This document shows, in pieces, positions 17,849 to 27,293 of a stretch of 64,000 bases of DNA. The notes beneath the pieces are model-generated. The model had not been told where the DNA came from. It made no database searches and worked only from the letters and a program-made list of their open reading frames with translations. The translations under genes were made by a program, and so were the position numbers. This stretch comes from Natronococcus sp. CG52 (lineage in GTDB: Archaea > Halobacteriota > Halobacteria > Halobacteriales > Natrialbaceae), in NCBI RefSeq assembly GCF_023913515.1, contig NZ_CP099391.1, forward strand, positions 3,472,001 to 3,536,000, given 5' to 3'. Positions within the stretch are counted from its first letter, which is position 1, and every line of letters starts with the position of its first letter.

Positions 17849-18226
17849 TCACTCCCGCCGAACCGGCGGCGTCTTCGAGAGGAACTGCCCCCAGAAGTCG
17901 CGGTTGTCCGCGACCCAGCGGTAGCCGTGCTCGCGGAGTCGCTCGTAGTCCTCGAAGTTCCGAAAGAAGTCGACCGTCTCTCGAGTCACGCCCCCGTCGC
18001 CCTCGAGCCGGGTGAGCCCCTCCTCGATCGACGCGCCACAGGAGTAGACCGCCTCGTCGGTCACCAGGTGCGAGCACTCCTCGTAGTGCTCGGGCAGTCG
18101 CTCGCGCAGTTCGGGCGTGAGGTCGCTGAAGCCGACGATGCGGACGTCCGTCCGGTCGTCGAAGAACTCGGCCCACCACGTACAGAAGCCGCAGTCGTCG
18201 TCGAAGACGAGCGTCGGTTCGGACAT
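17849..18226 (-). CDS. DCC-family thiol-disulfide oxidoreductase (DUF393)
   Basis: This 125-residue protein starts MSEPTLVFDDDCGFC, carrying the DxxCxxC signature of the DUF393/DCC family (Cys12 and Cys15). Members are thioredoxin-like and often sit beside or are fused to HTTM/LMF-type membrane proteins, as here with the gene at 15098-16561. The YRWVADNRDFW region near the end is also conserved in the family. A redox role at the membrane is inferred. The ATG at 18226 gives the standard short N-terminus. Confidence 0.87.
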   Translation of the reverse strand: MSEPTLVFDDDCGFCTWWAEFFDDRTDVRIVGFSDLTPELRERLPEHYEECSHLVTDEAVYSCGASIEEGLTRLEGDGGVTRETVDFFRNFEDYERLREHGYRWVADNRDFWGQFLSKTPPVRRE

Positions 18227-18394
18227 CTCTCGTCAGAGAGCGTCGACGCGCGAGTACTTATACTGTCGGCCGGGAGGCAGGAGTAAGTGGCGCCCGGAGA
18301 TCTCTGCGAATCCGATACTCGGTCGCGGCCGACGAGATCGTACCCCGGACGTTCCAACCCGAGATACTTGTTTTCGGCCCCGAAATCGGTCAGC

Positions 18395-18574
18395 ATGGAG
18401 CGATTCGTCCGATTGATCGTCGCCGGCGGCGTCGTCCTCGTCGGCGGCCTCTGGCTCGTCGCGCTCTTTGAGCGGGCGTCGCCGCCCTGGCTGCTCGGTC
18501 TCGCGCTCGCACTGCTCGGAACGGTGAGTCTCGTCGCGGGAATGGTGAGCGAACTCGAGATCGGATCGCGATAA
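18395..18574 (+). CDS. Small two-TM membrane protein (59 aa)
   Basis: The protein starts MERFVRLIVAGGVVLVGG and is almost wholly two hydrophobic helices (about residues 5-24 and 31-52) with a short polar end. I place the start at the ATG at 18395; the longer frame from 18287 adds a basic, unsupported leader. It converges on the aminotransferase gene, ending 20 bp from it. No function can be assigned. Confidence 0.65.
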   Translation: MERFVRLIVAGGVVLVGGLWLVALFERASPPWLLGLALALLGTVSLVAGMVSELEIGSR

Positions 18575-18594
18575 CGAGCGCGATCGATCCGAGA

Positions 18595-19914
18595 CTACTC
18601 GTCTTCGAAGACGGCTTCGATCGACGCCTCGAGCGCGTCGATCGCCTCGTCGATCTCCTCACGGGTGACGCACAGCGGCGGTGCCACGATGATCTGGACG
18701 TCGGGCCGACCGCTGCCGAAGAGCGCGCCGCGGTCCTGGGCTTCGGAGCGAACGTCGGCGACGGGGTTGTCCGCCTTGTCGTCCACCCACGGGTGGACGA
18801 ACGGTTCGCCCGTCTTCGGATCGGCGAAGACGACGCTCCACAGGAGGCCGCGTCCGCGGGCGGTGTCGACGACGTCGAACCGCTCCTCGAGGTCTCGCAG
18901 CCGCGATTCCAGGTGTGGGGCGACCTGCCGCCCCTGGTCGATGAGGTCGTCCCGATAGACGTCGATCGCGGCCTCGCCCGCGGCGCACGCGACCGGGTGG
19001 CCGGCGAACGTCTGCCCGAGGTCGTAGGAGCCGCCGCGGATCTCCTCGCCGATCCAGGCGTCCGCGATCACGCCGGCGAGCGGGGCGTACGCGCTCGTCA
19101 CGCCCTTGGCGAAGGTCAGCAGATCGGGCTGGACGTCCTCGGTCTCGATGCCGAACCACTCGCCGCACCGACCGAAGCCGGTGATCACCTCGTCGGAGAT
19201 CAACAGCACGTCGTACTCGTCGCAGATCTCGCGGATCCGCTCGAAGTAGCCCGGCGGGGCGGGGTACGCGCCGCTGGTCCCGCCGATCGGTTCGGTCACG
19301 ATGGCGGCCACGGAGTCGGGACCCTCGTTCCGGAGGACGAACTCCACGTGGTTCGCGGCCTGCTCCGCGAGTTCCTCCGGCGTCTCGGCGTCGAAGGCAC
19401 CCGGGAGCGGCGGGAGGAACTTCCCGACGCCGGTCGTCGCCGCGCGTCGCTCGAGCGTCTTTCGCGTCCCCGGATCGCCGGTGAGCGCGCCCGAGCCGTA
19501 CGTCCCGCCGTGGTACGACTGCCAGCGGGTGAGTATCGTCGGGGCGTCCTGCACCGTCCGCGCGATCTGGACTGCCGTCTCGTTGGCTTCGCTGCCGGAG
19601 ATGGCGAAGAACACGTCGGAGAGCGAGCCCGGCGCGATCTCCGCGAGATCGGCGGCGAGTCGAGAACGGGTATCGTTGTGCTTCGCGGAGGAGACGTACG
19701 GGATGCGATCCGCCTGCTCCGCGATAGCCGAGACGATGTGCCGGTTGCTGTGGCCGGCGTTACAGCAGTACAGTTGCGAGAGGAAGTCGAGATACGCGGT
19801 CTCTTCGTCGTCGTAGACTGTCGCGTCGTCGCCCTCCACGATCGTGATCGGATCGGCGGCGGCGGCGTACCAGTGCTGGATGACCCCACCCGCATCCAAT
19901 CGGTCGTTTGCCAT
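18595..19914 (-). CDS. Class III (omega) aminotransferase
   Basis: This 439-residue PLP enzyme has the class III hallmarks: SGSEANE for phosphate binding, SYHGGTYGS, the LLISDEVITGFGR block whose aspartate contacts the PLP ring nitrogen, and FAKGVTSAYAPL with the Schiff-base lysine. The family transfers amino groups from omega-amino acids such as beta-alanine, taurine or GABA to pyruvate or 2-oxoglutarate. The donor cannot be told from sequence. Start ATG 19914, short N-terminus as in relatives. It is divergent from the PD-(D/E)xK-like gene. Confidence 0.92.
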   Translation of the reverse strand: MANDRLDAGGVIQHWYAAAADPITIVEGDDATVYDDEETAYLDFLSQLYCCNAGHSNRHIVSAIAEQADRIPYVSSAKHNDTRSRLAADLAEIAPGSLSDVFFAISGSEANETAVQIARTVQDAPTILTRWQSYHGGTYGSGALTGDPGTRKTLERRAATTGVGKFLPPLPGAFDAETPEELAEQAANHVEFVLRNEGPDSVAAIVTEPIGGTSGAYPAPPGYFERIREICDEYDVLLISDEVITGFGRCGEWFGIETEDVQPDLLTFAKGVTSAYAPLAGVIADAWIGEEIRGGSYDLGQTFAGHPVACAAGEAAIDVYRDDLIDQGRQVAPHLESRLRDLEERFDVVDTARGRGLLWSVVFADPKTGEPFVHPWVDDKADNPVADVRSEAQDRGALFGSGRPDVQIIVAPPLCVTREEIDEAIDALEASIEAVFEDE

Positions 19915-20027
19915 GTCGTCTCATCTCGCACTGCTGATCCTTAGCGTCTGGGATCATCCGGCGAGAAGCGTCGCGGCATCCGTCGGATCGTCGAAACATT
20001 AGTAGTGGCGGTGGCGAATGCGGACCC

Positions 20028-21272
20028 ATGAGCAGTACGGTCCGGTCGCTCACCGAACCGCAGGTCCTCGCCCACACGAAGCGCCGGCTCTTTCCGGACG
20101 ATGATCCCGAGCGCGCCTACGCGGTCGCCGACACCCAGTTCTCGCGGGAGGAGTGGCTCCCCGGTCGTCCCGTCGATCCCGACGTCCGCGAGCGTCTGTC
20201 GCCGTTCAACCACGTCCGGATCGGCGGCGGCTATCCGGACCTCGTCGGCGTCCGCGCGCTCGAGGCGGAGCTACTGGCCGTCGAACGCTTCGGCGACGAA
20301 CCGCCGCTGATTGCCGTCGAGGCGAAGGGTCACACGAGCGGCGGCGTCGATACGCACCTCGGGATCGTCCGGGCCTACGACCGGCTCCACGAGGCGAACG
20401 CGGCCTACTTCGCCGCGCCCGCGGCGGTTATTTCGGAGACCGACCGAACGCTCGCACGAGAGCTGAACGTCGGCGTTCTCGGCGTCGAACCCGACGGTTC
20501 GGTGACGGCGCTCGAGGTGCCGCGAATCGTCGGTAACCGGACGACCACCGAGGCGACGGCGCTGCGGTTTCAAGCGAGCACACAGGGCGTCGCGGAGAAG
20601 TCCTTCGGACTGAACCACCCGAAGAACTACCTCGGCTATCCGCTGGCTCACCACGCCGACGGCGACACCGAGACGCTGCTCTCGGAGTACGAGGTCGTCG
20701 GCGCGACGACGGAGGCGCGACGCGGTGCCGCGTTCCTGGGATTGATCGACGACGGACCGCGAGAGCCCACGCTGACCTCGCTCGGGAAGGAGGTGGTGCG
20801 GTTCGCGCTGGCCCGCCGTGGCTCCGTCGAGGCGGCCCTCGCGGAGTTCGAGGAGTGGTACCGCTCGCGAAAGCGGTTCGTCGACCTGGCGCCGGCGTGG
20901 GGCCAGCTCGCCCGCCGGGTCGTGTTCGCGTACCCGGCGACGGAGCTGCTCGTAACCGAGCTGCAGCGGCTCCACGAGGACGGAACCCGAGAACCGTCGC
21001 TCGTGGAGTTCGTCGAGTACCTTCACGAGTTGCACCCCTCGTTCACCGTGGAACTGTTCGTCCGCGGCGACGAGGCCGTCCGGCGGCGCGTCCTGACCGC
21101 GGACGGCGAACTTCGGCGGGCGGCGCTCGAGGACGGATCGATCTACCACTCGCCGACGGTCTTTCAGCTGAAGGCGATGCTGTACCACACCGGGATCCTC
21201 ACCGAGCGCGGGTGTGAGCCGCACCGACTCGAGCCGACCGCCGACGTCTGGGCGCTCCGCGACGCGGTCTGA
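20028..21272 (+). CDS. PD-(D/E)xK-like protein with C-terminal helical/winged-helix region
   Basis: In this 414-residue protein the N-terminal third contains YPDLVGV (Asp71) followed by PPLIAVEAKGHTSGG (Glu98, Lys100), which is the core of the PD-(D/E)xK nuclease fold. The remainder (about 190-414) is mostly helical with a LTSLGKEVVRFAL segment like a winged helix and a final VFQLKAMLYHTGILTERG helix pair. It could be a stand-alone endonuclease, a restriction-like effector or a structural homologue. No methylase or toxin partner lies nearby. I recognise no named family. Start ATG 20028. Confidence 0.72.
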   Translation: MSSTVRSLTEPQVLAHTKRRLFPDDDPERAYAVADTQFSREEWLPGRPVDPDVRERLSPFNHVRIGGGYPDLVGVRALEAELLAVERFGDEPPLIAVEAKGHTSGGVDTHLGIVRAYDRLHEANAAYFAAPAAVISETDRTLARELNVGVLGVEPDGSVTALEVPRIVGNRTTTEATALRFQASTQGVAEKSFGLNHPKNYLGYPLAHHADGDTETLLSEYEVVGATTEARRGAAFLGLIDDGPREPTLTSLGKEVVRFALARRGSVEAALAEFEEWYRSRKRFVDLAPAWGQLARRVVFAYPATELLVTELQRLHEDGTREPSLVEFVEYLHELHPSFTVELFVRGDEAVRRRVLTADGELRRAALEDGSIYHSPTVFQLKAMLYHTGILTERGCEPHRLEPTADVWALRDAV

Positions 21273-21695
21273 TGGTGGGGCCCGATTCGGTGGGCGGTAG
21301 CAGCGGAACTTATCGGTAAGCCTTCCATAGCACGGCTCAGCGAGGCCCTGTCGAGCGCTGGATTCGAGCCCTCGTCGCGGCGCGTCGGGTTTCGACAACT
21401 GTTCTCGTCCCCCCGAACTGAGCAGCGATCGGCGGCGGTAGGCGCCCGTTTCCGAACGATCGATCTCGACACAATCGGTCGGTACCGCTGACGTTCACTC
21501 GAGAAACAGTACGCTATCGAACGTTTCGCGGCGGATACTTATGATACCGAGAGTGACAGGTCGGGGTATGCGATCAGCCAGGCGCAACGGTGGGCGGCTG
21601 CGCGGTGAAGGGCTCTCGATTCAGCCGTCGAGGGTCACCACATCGAATAGTACTGCATCGAACTCTCGAGTACGCGGCGACACGGGCGAACGAGC
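21273..21695. other. 423-bp intergenic region without a recognisable gene
   Basis: No convincing frame exists on either strand. An AT-richer stretch with a TATA-like GATACTTATGATACC at about 21534-21548 faces the DegT gene, predicting a leader of over 100 bases. Nothing resembling a structured RNA was found by eye. Confidence 0.35.
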
Positions 21696-22853
21696 ATGAC
21701 TGCGGAGTACCCGATCGCGACGGGCGGCACGTTCCCCGAAAAGGAGTGGGTGCTGACGGAGATCGAGCGGATGCTCGACGGCGACGCGCGGCTGACGATG
21801 GGCGATCACTGCTCGGCGTTCGAGCGAGAGTTCGCCGCGTACGTCGGCCGAGAGCACGGCATCGTGACGAACTCGTGTACGTCGGCTCTCGAGACGGTCT
21901 TCCGGACGCTCGACGTCCGCGGCGAGGAGGTGATCGTCCCGCCCCAGACGTTCGCCGCGAACGCCTCGTCGGTGCTGTCGACGGGCGGCGAACTTCGGTT
22001 CGCGGACATCGAGCCCTCCGATCACAACATCTCGCTCGAGTCGGTCGAGGAGCTGATCAGCGACGACACGGCCGCCGTCGTCGTCGTTCACTTCGCCGGC
22101 AACGTCTGCGAGCGAACGCCGGAACTGCGGGCGCTCTGCGAGGAACGCGACGCCCTCCTGATCGAGGACTGTTCGCACGCCCACGGCGCCTCGATCGACG
22201 GCAAACCGGCCGGAAGCATGGGTCACGTGGCGTGTTTCTCGTTCTACGCGACCAAGGTCATGACGGCGGGAGAGGGCGGGATGATACTGACCGACGACGA
22301 GGCGTTCGCCAGGGAGGCGGCGGCGATCCGGAACCGAGGGCTCGACCCGGAAACCGACGATTCGCGGTTCGAGTTCCTCGGCAGCAACTACCGGCTCTCC
22401 GAGTTCGCGGCCGTGCTCGGCCGCAGCCAGCTCGAGCACGTCGACGCCTTCGTCGACCACCGCAACGAGATCGCCCGAGTCTACGACGACGCCCTCTCGG
22501 AGCTCGCCGATCAGGGGATCGCCCGTCCCGTCTCGCCGCCGTCGGCCGTCCGCTCGAGTTACTGGCGGTACCCCGTCGCGCTCGAACCGGACCGAGACCG
22601 AACCCGAATTCGGGAGTTCCTCGAGCGGGACGGGATCACGATCGACTGGGCCTACCATCCGCCCCTGCACCGTCAGCCGTTCGTGACCGAGCGGTACGAC
22701 ACCGACGGCATCGTTCCGAACGCGGAGGCGGCGATGAATCGGCACATCTGCCTGCCCATCCACAGAGACCTGTCGGTCGAGGACGCGGAGTACGTCGGCG
22801 AGCGGGCCGTCCGCGCGATCCGCACGGCGGAGTCCGCGACGGTGAACCGGTAA
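21696..22853 (+). CDS. DegT/DnrJ/EryC1/StrS aminotransferase
   Basis: This 385-residue PLP enzyme is of the sugar-aminotransferase family. It contains TNSCTSALE, VIVPPQTFAANASS, LLIEDCSHAHGA (aspartate to the PLP nitrogen) and FSFYATKVMTAGEGGM, with the Schiff-base lysine. Members aminate nucleotide-bound keto-sugars for surface glycans or antibiotics. No glycosyltransferase or nucleotide-sugar gene is adjacent, so it is isolated from its likely pathway. Start ATG 21696 after a long leader. Confidence 0.9.
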   Translation: MTAEYPIATGGTFPEKEWVLTEIERMLDGDARLTMGDHCSAFEREFAAYVGREHGIVTNSCTSALETVFRTLDVRGEEVIVPPQTFAANASSVLSTGGELRFADIEPSDHNISLESVEELISDDTAAVVVVHFAGNVCERTPELRALCEERDALLIEDCSHAHGASIDGKPAGSMGHVACFSFYATKVMTAGEGGMILTDDEAFAREAAAIRNRGLDPETDDSRFEFLGSNYRLSEFAAVLGRSQLEHVDAFVDHRNEIARVYDDALSELADQGIARPVSPPSAVRSSYWRYPVALEPDRDRTRIREFLERDGITIDWAYHPPLHRQPFVTERYDTDGIVPNAEAAMNRHICLPIHRDLSVEDAEYVGERAVRAIRTAESATVNR

Positions 22854-22928
22854 CGAGGTTACGAAAGCGGCGAAGACACGCCTCGTGCGGCCGAACGACG
22901 ACGTTCCGAACTCAGACGCTTTCGGCGA

Positions 22929-23357
22929 TCACTGCTTCTCCATAACGGCGACGACCGGTCTGTCCGCCTCGAGGAGCACCGACTGCGTGACGCTTCCGAA
23001 CAGCGCCTTTCCGACCGGCGACCGGGAGCGACCGCCGATAACCACGTACCGAGCGTCGACCTGGTCCGCGTACTCGAGGATCTCTTCTGCAGGTTCGCCT
23101 CGACGGCCGACCACCTCGTACTCGTCGGTGACGGGTTCGGCCGCCTCGTCGATCACGTCGTGAGCGATCTTCTCTACCTGAACCTCCGAGTCGGGTTCTC
23201 GCTCCTCGAGGTGCTGATACGCGAGGTGACTGTGCTCCGATCGTTCGTACACGAACACGGCGTGAAGCGGCTCGTCGAAGCGATTCGCGAGCGTTGCCGC
23301 CTCGTCAAGTACGGCCGTCGATCCCGCAGAACCGTCGACCGCTGCAACGATAGCCAT
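22929..23357 (-). CDS. Universal stress protein (UspA family)
   Basis: This 142-residue Usp domain starts MAIVAAVDGSAGSTAVL and contains VIGGRSRSPVGKALFGSVTQSVL, the G-2x-G-9x-GS ATP-binding pattern. The ATG at 23357 is preceded about 25 bases upstream by a T-rich box (TTTTTTAC, about 23383-23390 on the minus strand), consistent with a leaderless transcript. It is divergent from the GntP permease, with 139 bp between them. Confidence 0.9.
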   Translation of the reverse strand: MAIVAAVDGSAGSTAVLDEAATLANRFDEPLHAVFVYERSEHSHLAYQHLEEREPDSEVQVEKIAHDVIDEAAEPVTDEYEVVGRRGEPAEEILEYADQVDARYVVIGGRSRSPVGKALFGSVTQSVLLEADRPVVAVMEKQ

Positions 23358-23496
23358 AGCGTTACGTATCACAAATGTAGGTAAAAAAGTTCTCGCTACT
23401 GACCGAACCCGCTCGAACGTCGCCGTGCGCCCGAGTGCGTGCTCGAGATTTTCCGCCAAAACTGCTAATAAGTATTGACATAGTGGGTAATCACGC

Positions 23497-24864
23497 ATGG
23501 TATTCACTAACCCACTCGTTCCGTTTCTGATCGGCGTAATAGCGGTCGTGGCGCTACTGGTGTGGCTGCGGCTTCCGGCGTTCGTCGGCCTCGTTATCGC
23601 CGCGATGGTGATCGGGGTCGTCACGCCGGAGATCCCCTTCGAGGAGGTCCCCGCGGCGGTGGCGGAATCCTTCGGCGACGTGATGGTGTCGATCGGGATT
23701 CCGATCCTGATGGCGGCGATCATCGGGAAAACGCTGATGGACAGCGGCGCCGCGGAGCGTATCGTTCGCGGCTTTCGGTCCCTGACCGGCGAAGGGCAGT
23801 CGGAGTGGGCGCTGATGGGAAGCAGCTACGTGCTGTCGATCCCGGTGTTCTTCGACAACGTGTTCTACCTCCTGGCGCCCCTCGGGCGATCGATGAAGGC
23901 GAAAACGGGGATCAAGTTCTCGCTGTACGTCTCCGTCCTCTGTGCGGGTGCGCTGGCGACCCACATGCTCGTCCCGCCGACGCCCGGTCCGCTGGCGATG
24001 TCCGAGGAACTCGGCGTCGACGTCGGACTCGCGCTGATCGTCGGCGCCGCGCTCGCGCTTCCGACGTCGCTGCTCGGCGGAATCGTCTACGGACGGTTCC
24101 TGAACAGGCGGGAGGACTTCCCGCTCCGCGAGGCGATGGGATCGACCCCCGAGAGCCTCGAGGAGAAGGCGGAGACGCCGGTCGACGAACTGCCGGGACT
24201 GTTCGAATCCTCGCTGCCGATCGCCGTTCCGGTCGTGTTCATCGCGTCGGCGACGATCACCGGCGTCCTGCTCGCGGAAGGTGCCCTGCTCCAGCGGATC
24301 GCGACCTTCATCGGCGATCCGAACTTCGCGCTTACCGCGGCCGCGATGGTCTCGGCGTTCACCTACTTCCGCATGGAGATGGGCGGCGACCGGTCGCTGT
24401 TCAGCGAGGAACTGACGGAGGCGATCAAGTCCGGCGGGAACATCATCGCGATCACCGCGGCCGGCGGGACCTTCGGCGCGATGCTGGCCGAGGCGGGCGT
24501 CGGCGAGTACATCGCGGACGGACTCGTCGAGTTCGGACTGCCGCTCATCTTCGCCGGTTGGCTCGTGGCGGCCGTCATCCGCGTCGCTCAGGGGTCGGGA
24601 ACCGTCGCGATCCTCACCGGCGCCGCCATGATGGCCCCGCTGACGGGCGACCTGGGGCCCCACCCGGTCTACATGATGATGGCGGTCGGCTTCGGCGGGA
24701 TGATCGCCCCCTGGTACAACGACAGCGGGTTCTGGGTCGTCAGCGAGGTTGCCGGCATCAACCAGATGGAGACGTTCAAGTCATACTCCGCGGTGGCGAC
24801 GGTGATGTCCGTCTCCGGACTGGTGCTCGTGCTCGCGATGTCGCTGATCGCGCCGATGGGGTGA
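23497..24864 (+). CDS. GntP-family sugar-acid permease
   Basis: This 455-residue protein with about twelve membrane segments matches the gluconate:proton symporter (GntP) family: GIPILMAAIIGKTLMDSGAA, PVFFDNVFYLLAP, HMLVPPTPGPLA, VAQGSGTVA and a final PWYNDSGFWVV. It imports aldonate-type acids. Its convergent neighbours are a LarA-like protein, a PdxA2-like dehydrogenase and a DUF1537 kinase, so a four-carbon sugar acid such as threonate or erythronate is the likely cargo. A TAATAAGTA box at 23466-23474 lies about 25 bases before the ATG, suggesting a near-leaderless mRNA. Confidence 0.93.
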   Translation: MVFTNPLVPFLIGVIAVVALLVWLRLPAFVGLVIAAMVIGVVTPEIPFEEVPAAVAESFGDVMVSIGIPILMAAIIGKTLMDSGAAERIVRGFRSLTGEGQSEWALMGSSYVLSIPVFFDNVFYLLAPLGRSMKAKTGIKFSLYVSVLCAGALATHMLVPPTPGPLAMSEELGVDVGLALIVGAALALPTSLLGGIVYGRFLNRREDFPLREAMGSTPESLEEKAETPVDELPGLFESSLPIAVPVVFIASATITGVLLAEGALLQRIATFIGDPNFALTAAAMVSAFTYFRMEMGGDRSLFSEELTEAIKSGGNIIAITAAGGTFGAMLAEAGVGEYIADGLVEFGLPLIFAGWLVAAVIRVAQGSGTVAILTGAAMMAPLTGDLGPHPVYMMMAVGFGGMIAPWYNDSGFWVVSEVAGINQMETFKSYSAVATVMSVSGLVLVLAMSLIAPMG

Positions 24865-24954
24865 TCCCCTCTCGAGCGACTGCTCGAGGATTTCGTACAC
24901 CGTACCCGACCACCGGCTGCGTCGAACCCGACGCTCCGCCGGCTCGAACGCTCG

Positions 24955-26265
24955 TCAGTACGGATCGGCCGGAAGTTCGCCGTCGTCGAACGCGAGCGGT
25001 TCCAGCGGGCCGACCGTGACGTCCTCGCGTTCGCGGAGCTCCGCCGCGACGGGCCCGGATACCACGAGTTCGTCCGGGTTCATCGTGCTCGGGATCCGGG
25101 CGACGCGCAGGTCGTCGGGCTCGGCGACCCCGGTCATCGAACACGAGAGCAACAGCGCCGTGGCGTCGTCGGGGACGACGAACGGGAGCTTCGCTCGCCG
25201 GGGTTCGCCGCTGGTGACGATGTTGACGTAGGTGTCCTCGAAGTCGATGTCGGCGACGAACTCCCGGTGGACGAAGTCGGCGAGTCCGACGCCGAGCGCG
25301 TTGCCGTGCGAGGGATCGGTCAGCGACCGGGCGTACACCCTGGTGACCGACGGCGACTCGGGTTCGGCCTCGCCGTGGAAGTAGTACCTGCCGAGGACGT
25401 TGGTGTCCATCCCGGTTCCGGACTTCTCCTTTCCAGCTTCGTCGACGACGAGCAGGTCGAGGTCGTCGACCGGAAGCGAGGGAAACTCCTCGGCGGCCAG
25501 CTCCAGCAGTTCGGGTTCGCGCTCCGGGATGTCGGCGGCGTTCACACCTTCGACGTGGGCGGCCCGCTCGTCGGCGTTCTCGACGACCGCGATGCCGCCG
25601 ACGATCGGTGTTTCCTCGAGCAGGACGCCCGCTCGGTCCTGGATGACGTCGGCGAAATCGGTGGCGATCGCGGCGTTGTGCAGCGACTCGGCGCCGCGAT
25701 GTTTGCCGAGGCCGATCACCGCCATCTTCGAGAGGCCGCTCTCGACCGCGCCCCGGAAGTCCGTGTGGAGCTTCACGCGGTTGGCGAGGAGGACGGCGTC
25801 GGCCTCGAGCGCGTCCGCGGCGGCGTACACCGGACGGCCGAGGTCGTCGGTCCCGACCGACTCGACCGCCATCGACGATCGGATCTCGCAGCCCATCGAC
25901 TCCTCGGTGATGCCGAGCGCGGCGAGCGTCTCGACCTGTCCTTCGGCGGTCGCGCCGCCGTGGCTTCCCATCGCGGGGAGGACGAACGGCTCGTATCCGC
26001 GCCCGGCGAGTTCGTCGACGGCCGCCGAAAGCACCGCGGGCATGTCGTGGATGCCGCGGCTGCCGGCCGTGATCGCGATCTCGGCGCCCTCGGGGAGCGT
26101 CTCGAACGCGTCAACGTCGGCGACGGCGCTCCGGGCGACGGCCTCGACGTCCTCGATCGAGGAGACGTCCCGCTCGCGGCGCGCGACGGCGAACGTCGGG
26201 AGGTCGTCGATCGCGTGATCGTTGGTCTCCCGCAGCGTCTCGGCGTCGGGTAGTTCCAGTTTCAT
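24955..26265 (-). CDS. LarA-like racemase/epimerase (DUF2088 family)
   Basis: This 436-residue protein shows conserved features of the nickel-dependent lactate-racemase family: GSHGGA (His102), KLHTDF (His167), SGLSKM (Lys180) and KHRGAESLH (His196), which match the positions of the catalytic histidines, pincer-cofactor lysine and nickel-binding histidine. LarA homologues racemise or epimerise 2-hydroxy acids. Its ATG overlaps the stop of the pdxA-like gene (ATGA), so it is the third gene of a kinase-dehydrogenase-racemase operon. A role in interconverting a four-carbon sugar acid is inferred. No larB/C/E cofactor genes are in the window. Confidence 0.85.
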   Translation of the reverse strand: MKLELPDAETLRETNDHAIDDLPTFAVARRERDVSSIEDVEAVARSAVADVDAFETLPEGAEIAITAGSRGIHDMPAVLSAAVDELAGRGYEPFVLPAMGSHGGATAEGQVETLAALGITEESMGCEIRSSMAVESVGTDDLGRPVYAAADALEADAVLLANRVKLHTDFRGAVESGLSKMAVIGLGKHRGAESLHNAAIATDFADVIQDRAGVLLEETPIVGGIAVVENADERAAHVEGVNAADIPEREPELLELAAEEFPSLPVDDLDLLVVDEAGKEKSGTGMDTNVLGRYYFHGEAEPESPSVTRVYARSLTDPSHGNALGVGLADFVHREFVADIDFEDTYVNIVTSGEPRRAKLPFVVPDDATALLLSCSMTGVAEPDDLRVARIPSTMNPDELVVSGPVAAELREREDVTVGPLEPLAFDDGELPADPY

Positions 26266-27293
26266 GGCTCCGTGGGCGGGGCTTCGTTCGCGCGACGGGT
26301 CGCCATCTCGGCGGCGACCTCGACGGCGTCGACCAGACTCGTTTCCGACGCGATGCCGTCGCCGGCGATGTCGAAGGCCGTCCCGTGATCGACGCTCGTG
26401 CGGACGATCGGAAGCCCGATCGTCACGTTGACGCCGGAGACCTCCTCGCCGCTCGAGAAACCGAACATCTTGATCGGGATGTGTCCCTGATCGTGGTACA
26501 TCGACACGACGCAGTCGGAGGCGCCCGACGCGGCCTGGACGTAGACGGTGTCCGGCGACTCGGGCCCGACCGCGTCGATCCCCTCCTCGCGAGCGCGCTC
26601 GACGGCCGGTTCGATCTCCTCGGCCTCGGCGTCGCCGAGCAGTCCGCCGTCGCTGGCGTGCGGGTTGAGTCCCGCGACCGCGACGGTCGGCTCCTCGAGG
26701 CCGAGTTCGCGTAACGCCTCGTCGGTGACCCGAACGGTGTCGAGAACGCTCTCCGTCGTGACGCGCTCGCAGGCCTCCGGCAGCGGAACGTGCGTGCTGA
26801 CGTGCGTGACCCGAAGTTCGTCCTCGACGAGCATCATCGAGTAGTTCTCCGTGTCGGTGTAGTCCGCGAGCATCCCGGTGTGGCCGGCGTACTCGCTGCC
26901 CGCCAGGCGGGTCGCCTGCTTGTTGATAGGGGCGGTCGCGATAGCGTCGACGCGTCCGTCCGTAGCGAGTTCGATCGCTCGCTCGACGTACTCGAGGCTC
27001 GCCGCGCCGAACTCCTCGCGGACGACGCCGTACTCGAGGTCGTCGACGTTGTCGAGGTCGAGCACCGGAACGGTCTCGGGGTCGAACTCGGCCTCAGGTA
27101 TCTCGTCGACGGCGGCAACCTCGAGGGCGCTCTCGCGGACGTCGAGCGCCGCTCGCATCGCGCTCGCGTCGCCGACGACGATCGGCCGCGCGACCGATAG
27201 CAGTCGCGGATAGCCGGCGAGAACGACTTCGCTGCCGATGCCGGCCGGATCGCCCATCGTCACCGCGACGACGGGACGGTCTGCATCACTCAT
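26262..27293 (-). CDS. 4-hydroxythreonine-4-phosphate dehydrogenase family (PdxA2-like)
   Basis: This 343-residue protein begins VAVTMGDPAGIGSE, the PdxA signature, and has APINKQA, AGHTGML, and YHDQGHIPIKMFGF with the zinc-binding histidines. Classic PdxA makes vitamin B6; PdxA2 oxidises and decarboxylates phosphorylated threonate or erythronate. Direct coupling to a DUF1537 kinase (8-bp overlap upstream) and the absence of other pdx genes favour the PdxA2 role, giving dihydroxyacetone phosphate. Start ATG 27293; the longer open frame upstream lies inside the kinase gene. Confidence 0.9.
   Translation of the reverse strand: MSDADRPVVAVTMGDPAGIGSEVVLAGYPRLLSVARPIVVGDASAMRAALDVRESALEVAAVDEIPEAEFDPETVPVLDLDNVDDLEYGVVREEFGAASLEYVERAIELATDGRVDAIATAPINKQATRLAGSEYAGHTGMLADYTDTENYSMMLVEDELRVTHVSTHVPLPEACERVTTESVLDTVRVTDEALRELGLEEPTVAVAGLNPHASDGGLLGDAEAEEIEPAVERAREEGIDAVGPESPDTVYVQAASGASDCVVSMYHDQGHIPIKMFGFSSGEEVSGVNVTIGLPIVRTSVDHGTAFDIAGDGIASETSLVDAVEVAAEMATRRANEAPPTEP

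Noticed and set aside
21340-21400. Possible tRNA-like T-arm around GGATTCGAGCCC
   Set aside because: No acceptor, D-arm or anticodon arm could be paired around it.
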